A stretch of DNA of 64,000 nt from Pseudomonas marginalis (GTDB taxonomy: Bacteria > Pseudomonadota > Gammaproteobacteria > Pseudomonadales > Pseudomonadaceae): contig NZ_VTFG01000001.1 in the NCBI RefSeq assembly GCF_008692035.1, forward strand, positions 1,364,001 through 1,428,000, given 5' to 3'. Within the stretch, counting starts at the first letter, position 1. Each line of letters begins with the position of its first letter. The position numbers were made by a program, and so were the translations under genes. The notes beneath the pieces are model-generated. The model saw nothing but the letters and a program-made list of their open reading frames with translations, did no database searches and was not told the DNA's origin. This document shows positions 54,282 to 63,099 of the stretch, in pieces.

Positions 54282-55070
54282 CTACCAGTTTTCGCCCAAC
54301 CCCAGCAGGCCCAGTATCTGCCGCCGCAGGTCCACCAGGTAAGGATCGTCCCGGTGCCGTGGATACGGCCTATCGATGCTCAACTGTGCCTGGATCTTCG
54401 CCGGGCGGTCGCTGAACACAATCACCCGGTTGGCCAGCAGCAAGGCTTCTTCCACATCGTGGGTCACCAGCAGGGCCGTGTAGCCCTGGCGCTGCCACAG
54501 GTCGATCAGCTCTTTTTGCATGGTGATGCGGGTCAGGGAGTCGAGTTTGCCCAGGGGTTCGTCGAGGATCAGCAAACGCGGCTGGTTGACCAGTGCACGG
54601 GCCAACGCCACCCGCTGGGCCATGCCGCCGGACAATTGCCGGGGATAGGCACGGGCGAACGGGCCAAGGCCGACCTTGTGCAGGGCCTCATCGACCTTGG
54701 CCGAATGGGTCTTGAGCAGGCCTTGGGCTTCGAGGCCGAGGGCGACGTTGTCCCACACACGACGCCATGGGTACAGGGTGGGGTCCTGGAACACCACCAC
54801 ACGGCTCGGGTCCGGGCCGGTGATGGGTTCGCGATCGGCCAACAGCCGTCCGGAGTCCGCCGGCTCCAGCCCCGCCACCAGGCGCAGCAAGGTGGACTTG
54901 CCGCAACCCGACGGCCCGAGCAATGCCACAAACTCTCCCGGCGCCACGTCCAGGGACACCCGCTCCAACACCGGCAAATGCCGGCCGTCCAGCGCAAAAC
55001 CATGGCTGAGGTTTTCTATGCGCAGCGCCAATCCTTCCGAAGCCGATACCGCGTGTGCCAGGGCTACCAT
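54282..55070 (-). CDS. ABC transporter ATPase (nitrate/sulfonate/taurine type)
   Basis: A 262-residue ATPase of the SsuB/TauB/NrtD class. It has Walker A GPSGCGKST, Q-loop VVFQDPTLYPWRRVWDNV, signature LSGGMAQRVALARAL and Walker B LLILDEPLGKLD. It overlaps the permease gene by 7 bp and is the last gene of a three-gene importer operon (binding protein, permease, ATPase). Confidence 0.92.
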   Translation of the reverse strand: MVALAHAVSASEGLALRIENLSHGFALDGRHLPVLERVSLDVAPGEFVALLGPSGCGKSTLLRLVAGLEPADSGRLLADREPITGPDPSRVVVFQDPTLYPWRRVWDNVALGLEAQGLLKTHSAKVDEALHKVGLGPFARAYPRQLSGGMAQRVALARALVNQPRLLILDEPLGKLDSLTRITMQKELIDLWQRQGYTALLVTHDVEEALLLANRVIVFSDRPAKIQAQLSIDRPYPRHRDDPYLVDLRRQILGLLGLGENW

Positions 55071-56053
55071 TTCATCGCTCCTTTCTGCCAGGCCAGCAAC
55101 CGATCACGCACCAGGAACAACCCGGTGATCAACCCCGAACAGGCCAGCGCCATGATCAGCAGTGCGGCGTACATGTTCGCGTAGGCCGCCCAGCCCTGGG
55201 CCCATTGCAGGTACCAGCCGATGCCGGATTTGACTCCCATCATTTCCGCCACCACCAAGGTTGAGAATGAGGCGCCCAGGCCCATGAACAGGCCGACGAA
55301 GACGTGAGGCAACGCGGCGGGAATCGCCACCTTGAAAATCAGAAACCCCGGCCGGGCGCCAAGGGTGCGCGCCACGTCGTAATAGGCTTTATCGACGCTG
55401 GCCACGCCGGACCAGGTGAGCACCGTGACCGGAAACCAGGTGGCCAGGGCGATCAAAAACACACTCGCACTCCAACTGCTCGGAAACAGGAAAAAACACA
55501 GCGGCAACAACGCCGTCGACGGCACCGGGCCGAGGATGCGCAGCACCGGGTGCAGCCAGTAGCCGATCCGCGTGGACCAGCCAATGGCGACGCCGGCGAC
55601 AAACCCGGTGGCCGCGCCCAGTGCCACTCCCGAGCCCAGCAGCAGCGCCGAATGCAGCAGGCTGTCGGCCAGGCGTGGGTAGTCTTCGATGTACACCGCG
55701 AGCAAGGCTTGGGGCGGCGCGAAGAATGGCACCGGCAACAGCGCAAGCTTGGCGGTGAGCAACTCCCAGAGGCCCAAAAGCACCGGCAAGGCGATCAGCC
55801 AGGGCGCGGCCGTGCGCAAGCGCAGCGCGAGTGTCGACAGCCTGCGCCCCAGCAGGCTCAGCACAATGAACAACGCCGCCACGCCCACACAGAGGTTGGC
55901 CAGGCCCTGGGTCATCGGCCAATTGCGCACCGCGTTGGGCCAGTAGCTGATCAGCAGCGCGACGGCCACCCAGGCCGTCACCACCGCCGCGCCTTGCCAC
56001 CCGAGCTTGAGCGCCACAGGCGGGTTGAGGACGGTTGCGTCAGTTGAAGACAT
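55064..56053 (-). CDS. ABC transporter permease (nitrate/sulfonate/taurine type)
   Basis: A 329-residue inner-membrane permease, longer than most SsuC/TauC proteins because of an N-terminal extension with extra helices (about residues 20-100). The coupling motif is VDKAYYDVARTLGARPGFLIFKVAIPAALPHVFVG. The start at 56053 (MSSTDATV) is preferred over an in-frame ATG at 56074. It overlaps the binding-protein gene by 14 bp. Confidence 0.9.
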   Translation of the reverse strand: MSSTDATVLNPPVALKLGWQGAAVVTAWVAVALLISYWPNAVRNWPMTQGLANLCVGVAALFIVLSLLGRRLSTLALRLRTAAPWLIALPVLLGLWELLTAKLALLPVPFFAPPQALLAVYIEDYPRLADSLLHSALLLGSGVALGAATGFVAGVAIGWSTRIGYWLHPVLRILGPVPSTALLPLCFFLFPSSWSASVFLIALATWFPVTVLTWSGVASVDKAYYDVARTLGARPGFLIFKVAIPAALPHVFVGLFMGLGASFSTLVVAEMMGVKSGIGWYLQWAQGWAAYANMYAALLIMALACSGLITGLFLVRDRLLAWQKGAMKW

Positions 56054-57098
56054 CGGCGGTGATCTCCTTGGCAAACGCGATCGGGTCGGTGCCTTTGCTG
56101 ATCACTTCCACGGTTTTCAGGTCGGTGACGTAGGTGGTGATCTCCTGGGTCAGCGCCGCCCCGACCGCGTGGTGGCCGTGGGTGTGGTCGTGGAGGATCG
56201 CCTGGACTTCTTCGGTGGAGGTGTTCAGTGCGTAGGCCTGGAAGCCTTTGGCGACGTCCTCCGGGTGCTGCACGGAATAGTCATGGGCCTCAAGGATCGC
56301 CTGGGTCAGCGCCGCGACCACGCGCTTGTCTTCACGCACCAATTTGCCGGTGACGCCGACCACGCAGCAACTGAGGTTGGCGTATTCCTCCACCAGGTTG
56401 GTGGACAACTCCCGCGCCACGCCGGACTTGATCAGGCGGTACATGAACGGGTCACTGCCGCTCACCGCCTGCACTTCGCCACGCTCCAGCGCCGTGCCGA
56501 GCAGGTCGGCCGGGTACAGGCGCCACTCCACATCGCGCACCGGGTCGACGCCGTGTTTTTTCAGCAGGATCGAAAAGAAATTGCGGTCCGGGCTGGCCAT
56601 GTCGGTCACGCCGATGGCCTTGCCCTTGAGGTCTTCCAGCTTGCTCACACCGCCGTTGGCGGCACTGAGCAACCGCAGGCAACCGCCATGGGTGCCGGCG
56701 GTGAGCTTCACGTCAAAGCCCTGCTCCAGGGCCTTGAGCCAGCGCAGCGCCATGCCCACGCCTGCGTCGGCCTTGCCGGTGGCGATGGCTTCCAGCAAGA
56801 CCTCGGTGGAGTTACCGAAGTTGACCAACTCCACGTCCAGGTTGTGCTTACTGAAGAAGCCTTGCCCATGGGCGATCACCACCGGCGCCAGGCACACCGC
56901 GTTGAGGTTGACCGCCAGCTTGAGTTTACGCGGCGCGTCGAGGCGGATGAACTCACCGGTGCCGGCGGGCTCCTGGGCGATGTTGTGGCCGGCATGTGCG
57001 TCGGCGGCAAAGCCCAGGCGCGGCAGCGACAGGCTCGCCAGGGTCAGGCCGGCCAGGCCCAGGAGGCGGCGACGGGTCAGGTGATCAAAAGCAGCCAT
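56040..57098 (-). CDS. Tat-exported ABC transporter substrate-binding protein
   Basis: A 352-residue binding protein of the NMT1/SsuA-like superfamily. The twin-arginine signal LTRRRLLGLAG (Arg9-Arg10) fixes the start at 57098. The mature part begins with a His-containing segment (ADAHAGHN), has LKLAVNLNAVCLAPVVIAHGQGFF, and near the C-terminus a His-rich loop HDHTHGHH. Histidine clusters and Tat export are unusual for sulfonate/nitrate-type binding proteins; a metal-linked or cofactor-linked ligand is possible but not shown. Confidence 0.87.
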   Translation of the reverse strand: MAAFDHLTRRRLLGLAGLTLASLSLPRLGFAADAHAGHNIAQEPAGTGEFIRLDAPRKLKLAVNLNAVCLAPVVIAHGQGFFSKHNLDVELVNFGNSTEVLLEAIATGKADAGVGMALRWLKALEQGFDVKLTAGTHGGCLRLLSAANGGVSKLEDLKGKAIGVTDMASPDRNFFSILLKKHGVDPVRDVEWRLYPADLLGTALERGEVQAVSGSDPFMYRLIKSGVARELSTNLVEEYANLSCCVVGVTGKLVREDKRVVAALTQAILEAHDYSVQHPEDVAKGFQAYALNTSTEEVQAILHDHTHGHHAVGAALTQEITTYVTDLKTVEVISKGTDPIAFAKEITADVFN

Positions 57099-57197
57099 GC
57101 GAAGTATCCCTATTGAATGGGTCAGCCCGCTCCAGAGAAAGGCCGAAAGCGAAAAAAATTCCATTTTGATTATATTAACGACTGAATTTTATGAAAG

Positions 57198-57217
57198 AAC
57201 CATATAATTCTATGGTT
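57198..57217. promoter_or_regulatory. Inverted repeat in the divergent promoter region
   Basis: AACCATA and TATGGTT are perfect 7-bp arms around TAATTC. The element is in the middle of the 235-bp AT-rich region between the Tat-exported binding-protein gene and the sulfonate-type binding-protein gene. It may be a regulator site; sulfur-responsive CysB-type control is plausible given the genes but is not shown by the sequence. Confidence 0.45.
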
Positions 57218-57333
57218 ATGCCCGCTGGGCAGGAAGCGGCTGAAAGCGCCCTAAGCTCAGATCGAAAGAGTATTTATCGAATGGTTTTCAGATCATTAAG
57301 CTTGGATCTATTTCGCTGAAGATCGAGCCCACC

Positions 57334-58278
57334 ATGTCCCTCCGTCGTCCCCTCGCCGCTGTATTAGGATTGCTGGCCCTTTCCGTTGCCGTCAGTGCGC
57401 ACGCCCAGGAAACCGTGCGCATCGGTTACCAGAAATCCTCCACGCTGATCACCCTGCTGAAGACCCAGGGCACCCTGGAGAAAGCCCTCAAGGCCGACAA
57501 CATCGAGGTGAGCTGGCATGAGTTCCCCAGCGGCCTGCCGCTGCTGGAAGCGCTGAACGTCGGCAATGTGGACATCAGCGCCGACGTGGCCGACACCGTG
57601 CCGATCTTCGCCCAGGCCGCCCAGGCCAAACTCACCTACTTCGCCCAGGAAGCGCCCTCGCCCTCGGCCCAGGCCATCGTGGTACGCAAGGACTCGCCGA
57701 TCCAACAGTTAGCGGATTTGAAGGGCAAGAAGATCGCGGTAACCAAGGCCGCCGGCACCCACTATCTGTTGATTGCCGCGCTGGCCAAGGCCGGCCTGGC
57801 GTTCTCGGATATCGAGCCGGCTTACCTGTCGCCGGCCGATGGCCGCGCGGCGTTCGAGAACAACAAGGTGGACGCCTGGGTCACCTGGGAGCCCTTCCTC
57901 ACCAGCGTGCAGCGCCAACTGCCGACACGCACCCTGGCGGACGGTGCCGGGCTGGCCAGCTACAAGCGTTACTACCTGACCGGCACGCCCTACGCCAAGG
58001 CGCACCCGGAGGTATTGAAGGTGGTGTATGCGCAGCTTGAAAACGCCGGCCACTGGGTAAAAACCAACCCGCAGGACGCGGCCAAAGTGCTCGGCCCGCT
58101 GTGGGGCAACCTGGATGCAGCCACGGTGGAAGCGGCGAATGCGCACCGCAGTTATCAGGTGCAGCCGGTGACGATTGAGCAGTTGGGTGAGCAGCAGAAG
58201 ATTGCCGATGCGTTCTTCAAGGCGGGGTTGTTGCCCAAGGCGGTGGATGCCAAGGACGTGCAGACCTGGCGGCCTTGA
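57334..58278 (+). CDS. Aliphatic-sulfonate-type substrate-binding protein
   Basis: A 314-residue periplasmic binding protein of the SsuA family. The signal peptide is about residues 1-24 (ending AHAQ). Family segments are VRIGYQKSSTLITLLKTQGTLEKAL and LEALNVGNVDISADVADTVPIFAQAA. It would bind alkanesulfonates under sulfate limitation. It stands alone without permease and ATPase, but is divergent from an importer operon of the same transporter class and could share its membrane parts. Confidence 0.9.
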   Translation: MSLRRPLAAVLGLLALSVAVSAHAQETVRIGYQKSSTLITLLKTQGTLEKALKADNIEVSWHEFPSGLPLLEALNVGNVDISADVADTVPIFAQAAQAKLTYFAQEAPSPSAQAIVVRKDSPIQQLADLKGKKIAVTKAAGTHYLLIAALAKAGLAFSDIEPAYLSPADGRAAFENNKVDAWVTWEPFLTSVQRQLPTRTLADGAGLASYKRYYLTGTPYAKAHPEVLKVVYAQLENAGHWVKTNPQDAAKVLGPLWGNLDAATVEAANAHRSYQVQPVTIEQLGEQQKIADAFFKAGLLPKAVDAKDVQTWRP

Positions 58279-58296
58279 AGGCGGGTGTGATCTCAA

Positions 58297-58421
58297 TGTG
58301 GGAGGGGCGGTGCGACGATTCGACAAGCCCGCTCACCACAACAGCCCTATCTGCCGGACGTTCAGCGTTGAGTCAACGTTATGTAGATCCCTATGCTCAT
58401 CGGCGGCAAGCCCCTCCCACA
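58297..58421. repeat. Degenerate REPIN
   Basis: TGTGGGAGGGGCGGTGCGAC at the left and CATCGGCGGCAAGCCCCTCCCACA at the right form an imperfect inverted pair. The left REP is corrupted, and a fragment of a different REP (ACAAGCCCGCTCACCACAA) is inserted after it. It fills the 161-bp gap between two convergent genes. Confidence 0.75.
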
Positions 58422-58439
58422 GTTGGTTTGCATATGCGG

Positions 58440-59924
58440 TTAGAGGAGTGTGCGGGCTAAAGCCTTTTTCCACTCTGAGTAACGCTCCGCCATCGCCGGA
58501 TCCTCCTGCGGCTCAAAGCGCTCGCGCTGGCGTTCCAACTGCCCCAGCGCCGCATCATTCGCCCACACCCCCAACGCCCGTCCCGCCAGGTGCGCGGCGC
58601 CCAATGCCGACACCTCCGGTGACAGGCTGCGCACCACCGGGCGTTGCAGCAGGTTGGCGAGGAACTGCATCAGCCAGCGGTTGCGCGTGGCGCCGCCATC
58701 CACCCACAGTTCCTTGAGCGGGCTGCCGATGTCCTGCTGCATGGCCTCGAACACATCGCGAATCTGATAGCCGATGGATTCCAGCGCCGCACGCAGGATA
58801 TGCGCGCCGGACGTGGCTTCGCTCAACCCGCAGATGAGTCCACGGGCGTCGGCCTTCCAGTGCGGTGCGCCGAGGCCGGACAGCGCCGGGACAAAATACA
58901 CGCCGCCGTTATCCGGCAATTGCGCGGCCTGTTCGGTCAGCGCATCCAGGGATTCTCCCGCCACCAGCTTCGACGCCCACTGCACGGCAGCGCCGGTATG
59001 GACGATATTGCCTTCCATGCCGAAGGTGGGTTGGCTGCCGTCATGCCAGGCCAGGGTGGTCGACAGGCCATGGGTGGAGGCAATCGGCCCGCCCATGGGC
59101 GTCATCAAGGACGAACCGGTGCCGAGGGTGGCCTTGACCAGCCCCGGCGCAAAACCGCCCTGCCCGTACAGCGCCGCATGGGAATCGCCGATCATCGACA
59201 TCACCGGGATACCGGCGAGCAAGGCACCCAACGCGACGGTTTCGGCGAAGAAACCGGCGCTCGGCCGGATCGGCGCCAACGCCGCAGCCGGAATGCCGAA
59301 CAACGCCAACAGCTCAGGATCCCAGGCGCAGGTGTGCAGGTTGAACAGTTGGGTACGTGCGGCGTTGGAATAGTCGGTGGCGAACACCTGGCCGCCGCTG
59401 AGTTGCCACAACAGCCAGCTGTCGACCGTGCCCAGGCAGATCTCCCCGGCAGCGGCGCGGGCGTGGCCATCCTCAAGGTGATCGAGAATCCAGCGAAATT
59501 TGCCCGCCGAGAACATCGGGTCCAACGCCAGCCCGGTCTTTTCCAGGATCAGCGCTTCATGGCCCTGCTCATGCAGGTGCGTGCACAACGCCGTAGAGCG
59601 TCGGCACTGCCAACTGATGCACGGCGACAATGGTTCACCGGTATGCCTATCCCAAGCCACCACCGATTCACGCTGGTTACTGATGGCCAACGCAGTGATC
59701 GGACGATCCACCTGGGCCAGGCATTCTTCAATCGCCGCCAACGTGTTTTGCCAGATCAGCAGCGGGTCCTGCTCGGAAAACCCGGCCTGGGGATGGCGGA
59801 TGCTCAAGGGCCGCGAACCGCGCGCAATCACCTGGCCAAGTTCGTTGACCAGCACCGCCTTGGCGTTGCTGGTGCCTTCATCTATCGCCAGGATCAGCGG
59901 GGTGTTGTTATTCATGGGGTTCAC
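58440..59924 (-). CDS. FGGY-family carbohydrate kinase
   Basis: A 494-residue sugar or polyol kinase of the glycerol/xylulokinase superfamily. Visible landmarks are LILAIDEGTSNAKAVLVNELG (ATP-binding phosphate-1 loop), SNQRESVVAWDR, MIGDSHAALYGQGGF, KATLGTGSSLM and ELWVDGGATRNRWLMQFLAN. I take the GTG at 59924, which overlaps the transketolase stop (GTGA); an ATG at 59915 is also possible. It is last in an operon with a split transketolase, so its substrate is probably a ketopentose or similar sugar whose phosphate the transketolase uses. Confidence 0.9.
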   Translation of the reverse strand: MNPMNNNTPLILAIDEGTSNAKAVLVNELGQVIARGSRPLSIRHPQAGFSEQDPLLIWQNTLAAIEECLAQVDRPITALAISNQRESVVAWDRHTGEPLSPCISWQCRRSTALCTHLHEQGHEALILEKTGLALDPMFSAGKFRWILDHLEDGHARAAAGEICLGTVDSWLLWQLSGGQVFATDYSNAARTQLFNLHTCAWDPELLALFGIPAAALAPIRPSAGFFAETVALGALLAGIPVMSMIGDSHAALYGQGGFAPGLVKATLGTGSSLMTPMGGPIASTHGLSTTLAWHDGSQPTFGMEGNIVHTGAAVQWASKLVAGESLDALTEQAAQLPDNGGVYFVPALSGLGAPHWKADARGLICGLSEATSGAHILRAALESIGYQIRDVFEAMQQDIGSPLKELWVDGGATRNRWLMQFLANLLQRPVVRSLSPEVSALGAAHLAGRALGVWANDAALGQLERQRERFEPQEDPAMAERYSEWKKALARTLL

Positions 59925-60853
59925 CGCAACCGAGTGGCAGCCGCCACGATCCCAGCCGCGTCGATGTTATGCAAGGCGCGGGTCGGTTCGCGGGCACCGG
60001 CGGCGGCGTACTCGCCATCGCCGATACCCAGGCGGACCAGGGCAATGCCCAGCCCGGCTTCGGCCAGCACTTCGGCGACCAGGCTGCCGACGCCGCCATT
60101 GATATTGTGTTCTTCCACACTGATGACGGCGCGGGTGCCGCTCAAGGCGCTGAGCAATACATCACGCTGCAAGGGCCGGATCGACGACAGGTTGATTACC
60201 TGCGCCTGGATGCCCTGCTCCGCCAGCAATGCCGCCGCTTCCACCGCTTCATGCACCACCGAGCCCAGGGCCACGATGCTCACATCGGCGCCCTGGCGCA
60301 GGATATCCACCTGACCGGGGGCAAACTGATAGTCGGCGCCGTGCACATCGGGCAAGGCTTTGCCGTCGAGGCGGATATACACCGGGCCGTGGTAGCGCAG
60401 CGCGTAATCGATTATCTGGCGGCACTCGACGGCATCGGCGGGGGCGAAGATCTGCACATTGCCAAACCCGCGCATCACCGAAATATCGTCGAGGCTGTGG
60501 TGGGTGCTGGCGAGCGGGCCATAACTGGTGCCGGCATTCAGGCCGAACATCTTCACATTGGCCTGGTTGTAGCAGACGTCCACCTTGATCTGCTCATTGG
60601 CCCGCGAGATCAGGAACGGCGCCGCATTGCAGGTGGCGGCGATCTTGCCGCCCAGGGCCAGGCCCGCCGCGACGCTGACCAGGGATTGCTCGGCAATGCC
60701 CACATTGATCAGCCGCTCGGGAAAGCGCTGGGCAAACGGGCCGATCTTGGCCGTGGAGGTGGAGTCGCTGACCACCGGCACTACGTCCAGCCCGGCCTCG
60801 ACAGCAGCGATAAACGCTTCCACCATGACGCTCGCCAAATGTTCACTCGCCAT
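59921..60853 (-). CDS. Transketolase, C-terminal subunit
   Basis: A 310-residue protein corresponding to the pyrimidine-binding and C-terminal domains of transketolase. Landmarks are PERLINVGIAEQSLVSVAAGLALGG (with the catalytic Glu in GIAEQ), TSYGPLASTHHSLDDISVMR, and the C-terminal VISVEEHNINGGVGSLVAEVL. It needs the N-terminal subunit, encoded just upstream with an 11-bp overlap. It overlaps the FGGY kinase by 4 bp. Confidence 0.93.
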   Translation of the reverse strand: MASEHLASVMVEAFIAAVEAGLDVVPVVSDSTSTAKIGPFAQRFPERLINVGIAEQSLVSVAAGLALGGKIAATCNAAPFLISRANEQIKVDVCYNQANVKMFGLNAGTSYGPLASTHHSLDDISVMRGFGNVQIFAPADAVECRQIIDYALRYHGPVYIRLDGKALPDVHGADYQFAPGQVDILRQGADVSIVALGSVVHEAVEAAALLAEQGIQAQVINLSSIRPLQRDVLLSALSGTRAVISVEEHNINGGVGSLVAEVLAEAGLGIALVRLGIGDGEYAAAGAREPTRALHNIDAAGIVAAATRLR

Positions 60854-61679
60854 GGTTCAACTCCTCCAGTGCTGCGTTGATTTCATCACCCTTGGGCACG
60901 CGGTGGTGCCATTCGGGGCGGGCTTCGATAAACGACACGCCCTTGCCTTTGATGGTGTGGGCGATCAGCACCTGGGGCACGCCGGTCTTGGTCTGCATGC
61001 TTTCCAGGGCTTCGATCAATTGGCCGACGTCGTTACCGTCGCACTCGCTGACGCGGAAGCCGAAGGCCGCCCATTTCACGTCCAGGGGGTCCAGCGGCAT
61101 GATCTCGGCGGTCAAACCGGCGAGCTGCAGCTTGTTTTTGTCGACGATCACAAACAGGTTATCCAGGCCGTACTTGGCCGCCGCCATCGCCGCTTCCCAG
61201 TTGGAGCCTTCGGCCAGTTCGCCGTCGCCGGTGAGCACGTAGATGCGCTTGTTGCTGCCGGACATCTTCGCCGCCAGGGCCAGCCCGACCGCCACCGGCA
61301 AACCGTGGCCGAGGGCGCCGGTGTTCAGTTCGATGCCGGGGGTTTTCTGGCGTACCGGGTGGCCGGGCAGGTGCGAGTTGAAGTGCTGGTAGGTGGGCAG
61401 CCACTCGGTGGGGATGTAGCCCGCCTGCGCCAGGCAGCAGTACAAACCGCCGACGCCGTGGCCCTTGCTCTGGATATAAATATCGCGCTCGGGGTCTTCG
61501 GTGCGTTCCGGGCCGGTGTTGAGGATGCGGAAATACAGGGTGGCGAGGATGTCGGTCTCGGAAAGATCCGCCCCGGTGTGCCCGCCCGCCGGGGAGTCGG
61601 CATTCAAGCGGATCACATGGCGACGGATCAGGCGGGCCTGTTCCTTGATCTGGTGGGCGTCGTACTGGAAGGCATTCAT
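60843..61679 (-). CDS. Transketolase, N-terminal subunit
   Basis: A 278-residue protein with the thiamine-diphosphate-binding half of transketolase: HPVRQKTPGIELNTGALGHGLPVAVGLAL and the ThDP motif GDGELAEGSNWEAAMAAAKYGLDN. The start at 61679 (MNAFQYDAHQI) has AGGAGC about 6 nt upstream; the frame extends further upstream without homology. Split transketolases are typical of dedicated catabolic pathways rather than the pentose-phosphate cycle. It is divergent from a sugar ABC transporter. Confidence 0.93.
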   Translation of the reverse strand: MNAFQYDAHQIKEQARLIRRHVIRLNADSPAGGHTGADLSETDILATLYFRILNTGPERTEDPERDIYIQSKGHGVGGLYCCLAQAGYIPTEWLPTYQHFNSHLPGHPVRQKTPGIELNTGALGHGLPVAVGLALAAKMSGSNKRIYVLTGDGELAEGSNWEAAMAAAKYGLDNLFVIVDKNKLQLAGLTAEIMPLDPLDVKWAAFGFRVSECDGNDVGQLIEALESMQTKTGVPQVLIAHTIKGKGVSFIEARPEWHHRVPKGDEINAALEELNHGE

Positions 61680-61733
61680 GCAGCGGCTCCTTTGAGGCTG
61701 ACCACGCGGGGTGAAAGTGTCCAAGGCTGTCTT

Positions 61734-61747
61734 TGAATATTTATTCA
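61734..61747. promoter_or_regulatory. Inverted repeat near the transketolase start
   Basis: TGAATA-TT-TATTCA is an inverted repeat with perfect 6-bp arms, about 55 bp upstream of the transketolase start codon. The size and position suit a repressor site. No regulator gene is in this part of the window. Confidence 0.45.
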
Positions 61748-61944
61748 GCAGTGACAATATATTTCTATTTAGACGCCGATCCTCCAGCAGGTCAAGTGAG
61801 CGAACCGTTGAAAAACCAAATAAAACCCGGAAATATCCCTCGGACAAACGGCCAAAATCCCACGCCGGCTCATCTAGCCCGTGGCTTTGCGCCGGGCAAA
61901 AACACCGGATCAGAGGCATGCAAGAAAAATTAAGCGCTTGACTT

Positions 61945-61957
61945 TGACACGGTGTCA
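61945..61957. promoter_or_regulatory. Palindrome upstream of the sugar ABC transporter
   Basis: TGACAC-G-GTGTCA is a perfect odd-centred palindrome about 85 bp before the GTG start of the permease gene. It sits in the 362-bp divergent region between the transketolase and transporter genes. The rest of that region is AT-rich and holds presumed promoters; no gene is seen in it. Confidence 0.5.
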
Positions 61958-62041
61958 CTGGAATCTGAATTAACAGTCAGGCACGCATAAATATTCAAAA
62001 CGCCTGAAAGCACTCCAAAAAAAATAACTCAGGAGAACACT

Positions 62042-63049
62042 GTGGACGCCAAAGCTATTGTCCAGCACCCGGCCGAACTCAAGCCGCCACCCCGCCCACG
62101 TATTGTCAAACTGCTGCCCAGTAACATCGGCGGCCCGTTGATCGGGTTGGTGCTGCTGGTGCTGGTCTTCTCCTTCAGTTCCGAATTCTTCTTTTCGTTG
62201 CGCAATGGCCTGAACATCCTCGATCAGGTCACGGTGCTGGGCATCCTGGCGATCGGCATGACAGCGGTGATCGTGATCGGCGGCATCGACCTGTCGGTCG
62301 GCTCGGTGCTGGCCTTCTCGATGATGATGCTCGGCTGGCTGTATCAGGATCAGGCGGTGCCCCTGGGCTTTGCGATTCCGATCTCGATTGCCAGCGGCAT
62401 GCTCGCCGGGCTGGTCTCCGGCGGGTTGATCACCTACGCCAAGCTGCCACCCTTTATTGCCACGCTGACCATGATGTCGGTGGCCCGTGGCCTGGCGAAT
62501 ATCCTTACCGAAGGCCGGCAGATCGTCGGCTACCCGGACTGGTTCACCAGCCTGGCGACGGTGCGCCACTTTGGTTTCCTCTCGGCCACCGTGGGCCTGT
62601 TCCTGGTGATGCTGGTGGTGGCCTGGGTGTTCCTGCGCTTTCGTGCCGGTGGCCGCAACCTCTACGCCATGGGCGGCAGCCCGGAAGTGGCGCGGTTGTC
62701 GGGCATCAAGGTGCGGGCGATTACCCTGTGGGTGTACGCCATCAGCGGTGCGCTGGCCGGCATCGCCGCGGTGACCCTGGCCGCGCGCCTGGACTCTTCG
62801 CAACCGAGTGCCGGGCTGAGCCTGGAGCTGGACGCCATCGCCGCCGTGGTGATTGGCGGCGCCAGCCTCAGTGGCGGCGTCGGCAGCATCGGCGGCACCC
62901 TGGTGGGCGTACTGATCATTGGCGTATTGCGCAATGGCCTCAACCTGCTCGGCGTCTCGCCCTTTATTCAACAAGTGGTGATCGGCGTGGTCATCGCCCT
63001 CGCCGTCACCATCGACACCCTGCGACGCCGCTCCAGCACTGCCCGTTAA
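62042..63049 (+). CDS. Sugar ABC transporter permease (RbsC-like)
   Basis: A 335-residue inner-membrane permease of the ribose/xylose class with about ten helices. Family segments are GGIDLSVGSVLAFSMMMLGW, LPPFIATLTMMSVARGLANILTEGR and AVVIGGASLSGGVGSIGGTLVGVLIIG. The start is a GTG at 62042, with CAGGAG 7 nt upstream. The binding-protein gene follows after 50 bp; the ATPase gene is not in the window and may lie downstream. Confidence 0.92.
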   Translation: MDAKAIVQHPAELKPPPRPRIVKLLPSNIGGPLIGLVLLVLVFSFSSEFFFSLRNGLNILDQVTVLGILAIGMTAVIVIGGIDLSVGSVLAFSMMMLGWLYQDQAVPLGFAIPISIASGMLAGLVSGGLITYAKLPPFIATLTMMSVARGLANILTEGRQIVGYPDWFTSLATVRHFGFLSATVGLFLVMLVVAWVFLRFRAGGRNLYAMGGSPEVARLSGIKVRAITLWVYAISGALAGIAAVTLAARLDSSQPSAGLSLELDAIAAVVIGGASLSGGVGSIGGTLVGVLIIGVLRNGLNLLGVSPFIQQVVIGVVIALAVTIDTLRRRSSTAR

Positions 63050-63099
63050 ACCTGTTCGACAGTTGACACCCTCCAACAATAAAACCAGGAGTCACCGAC

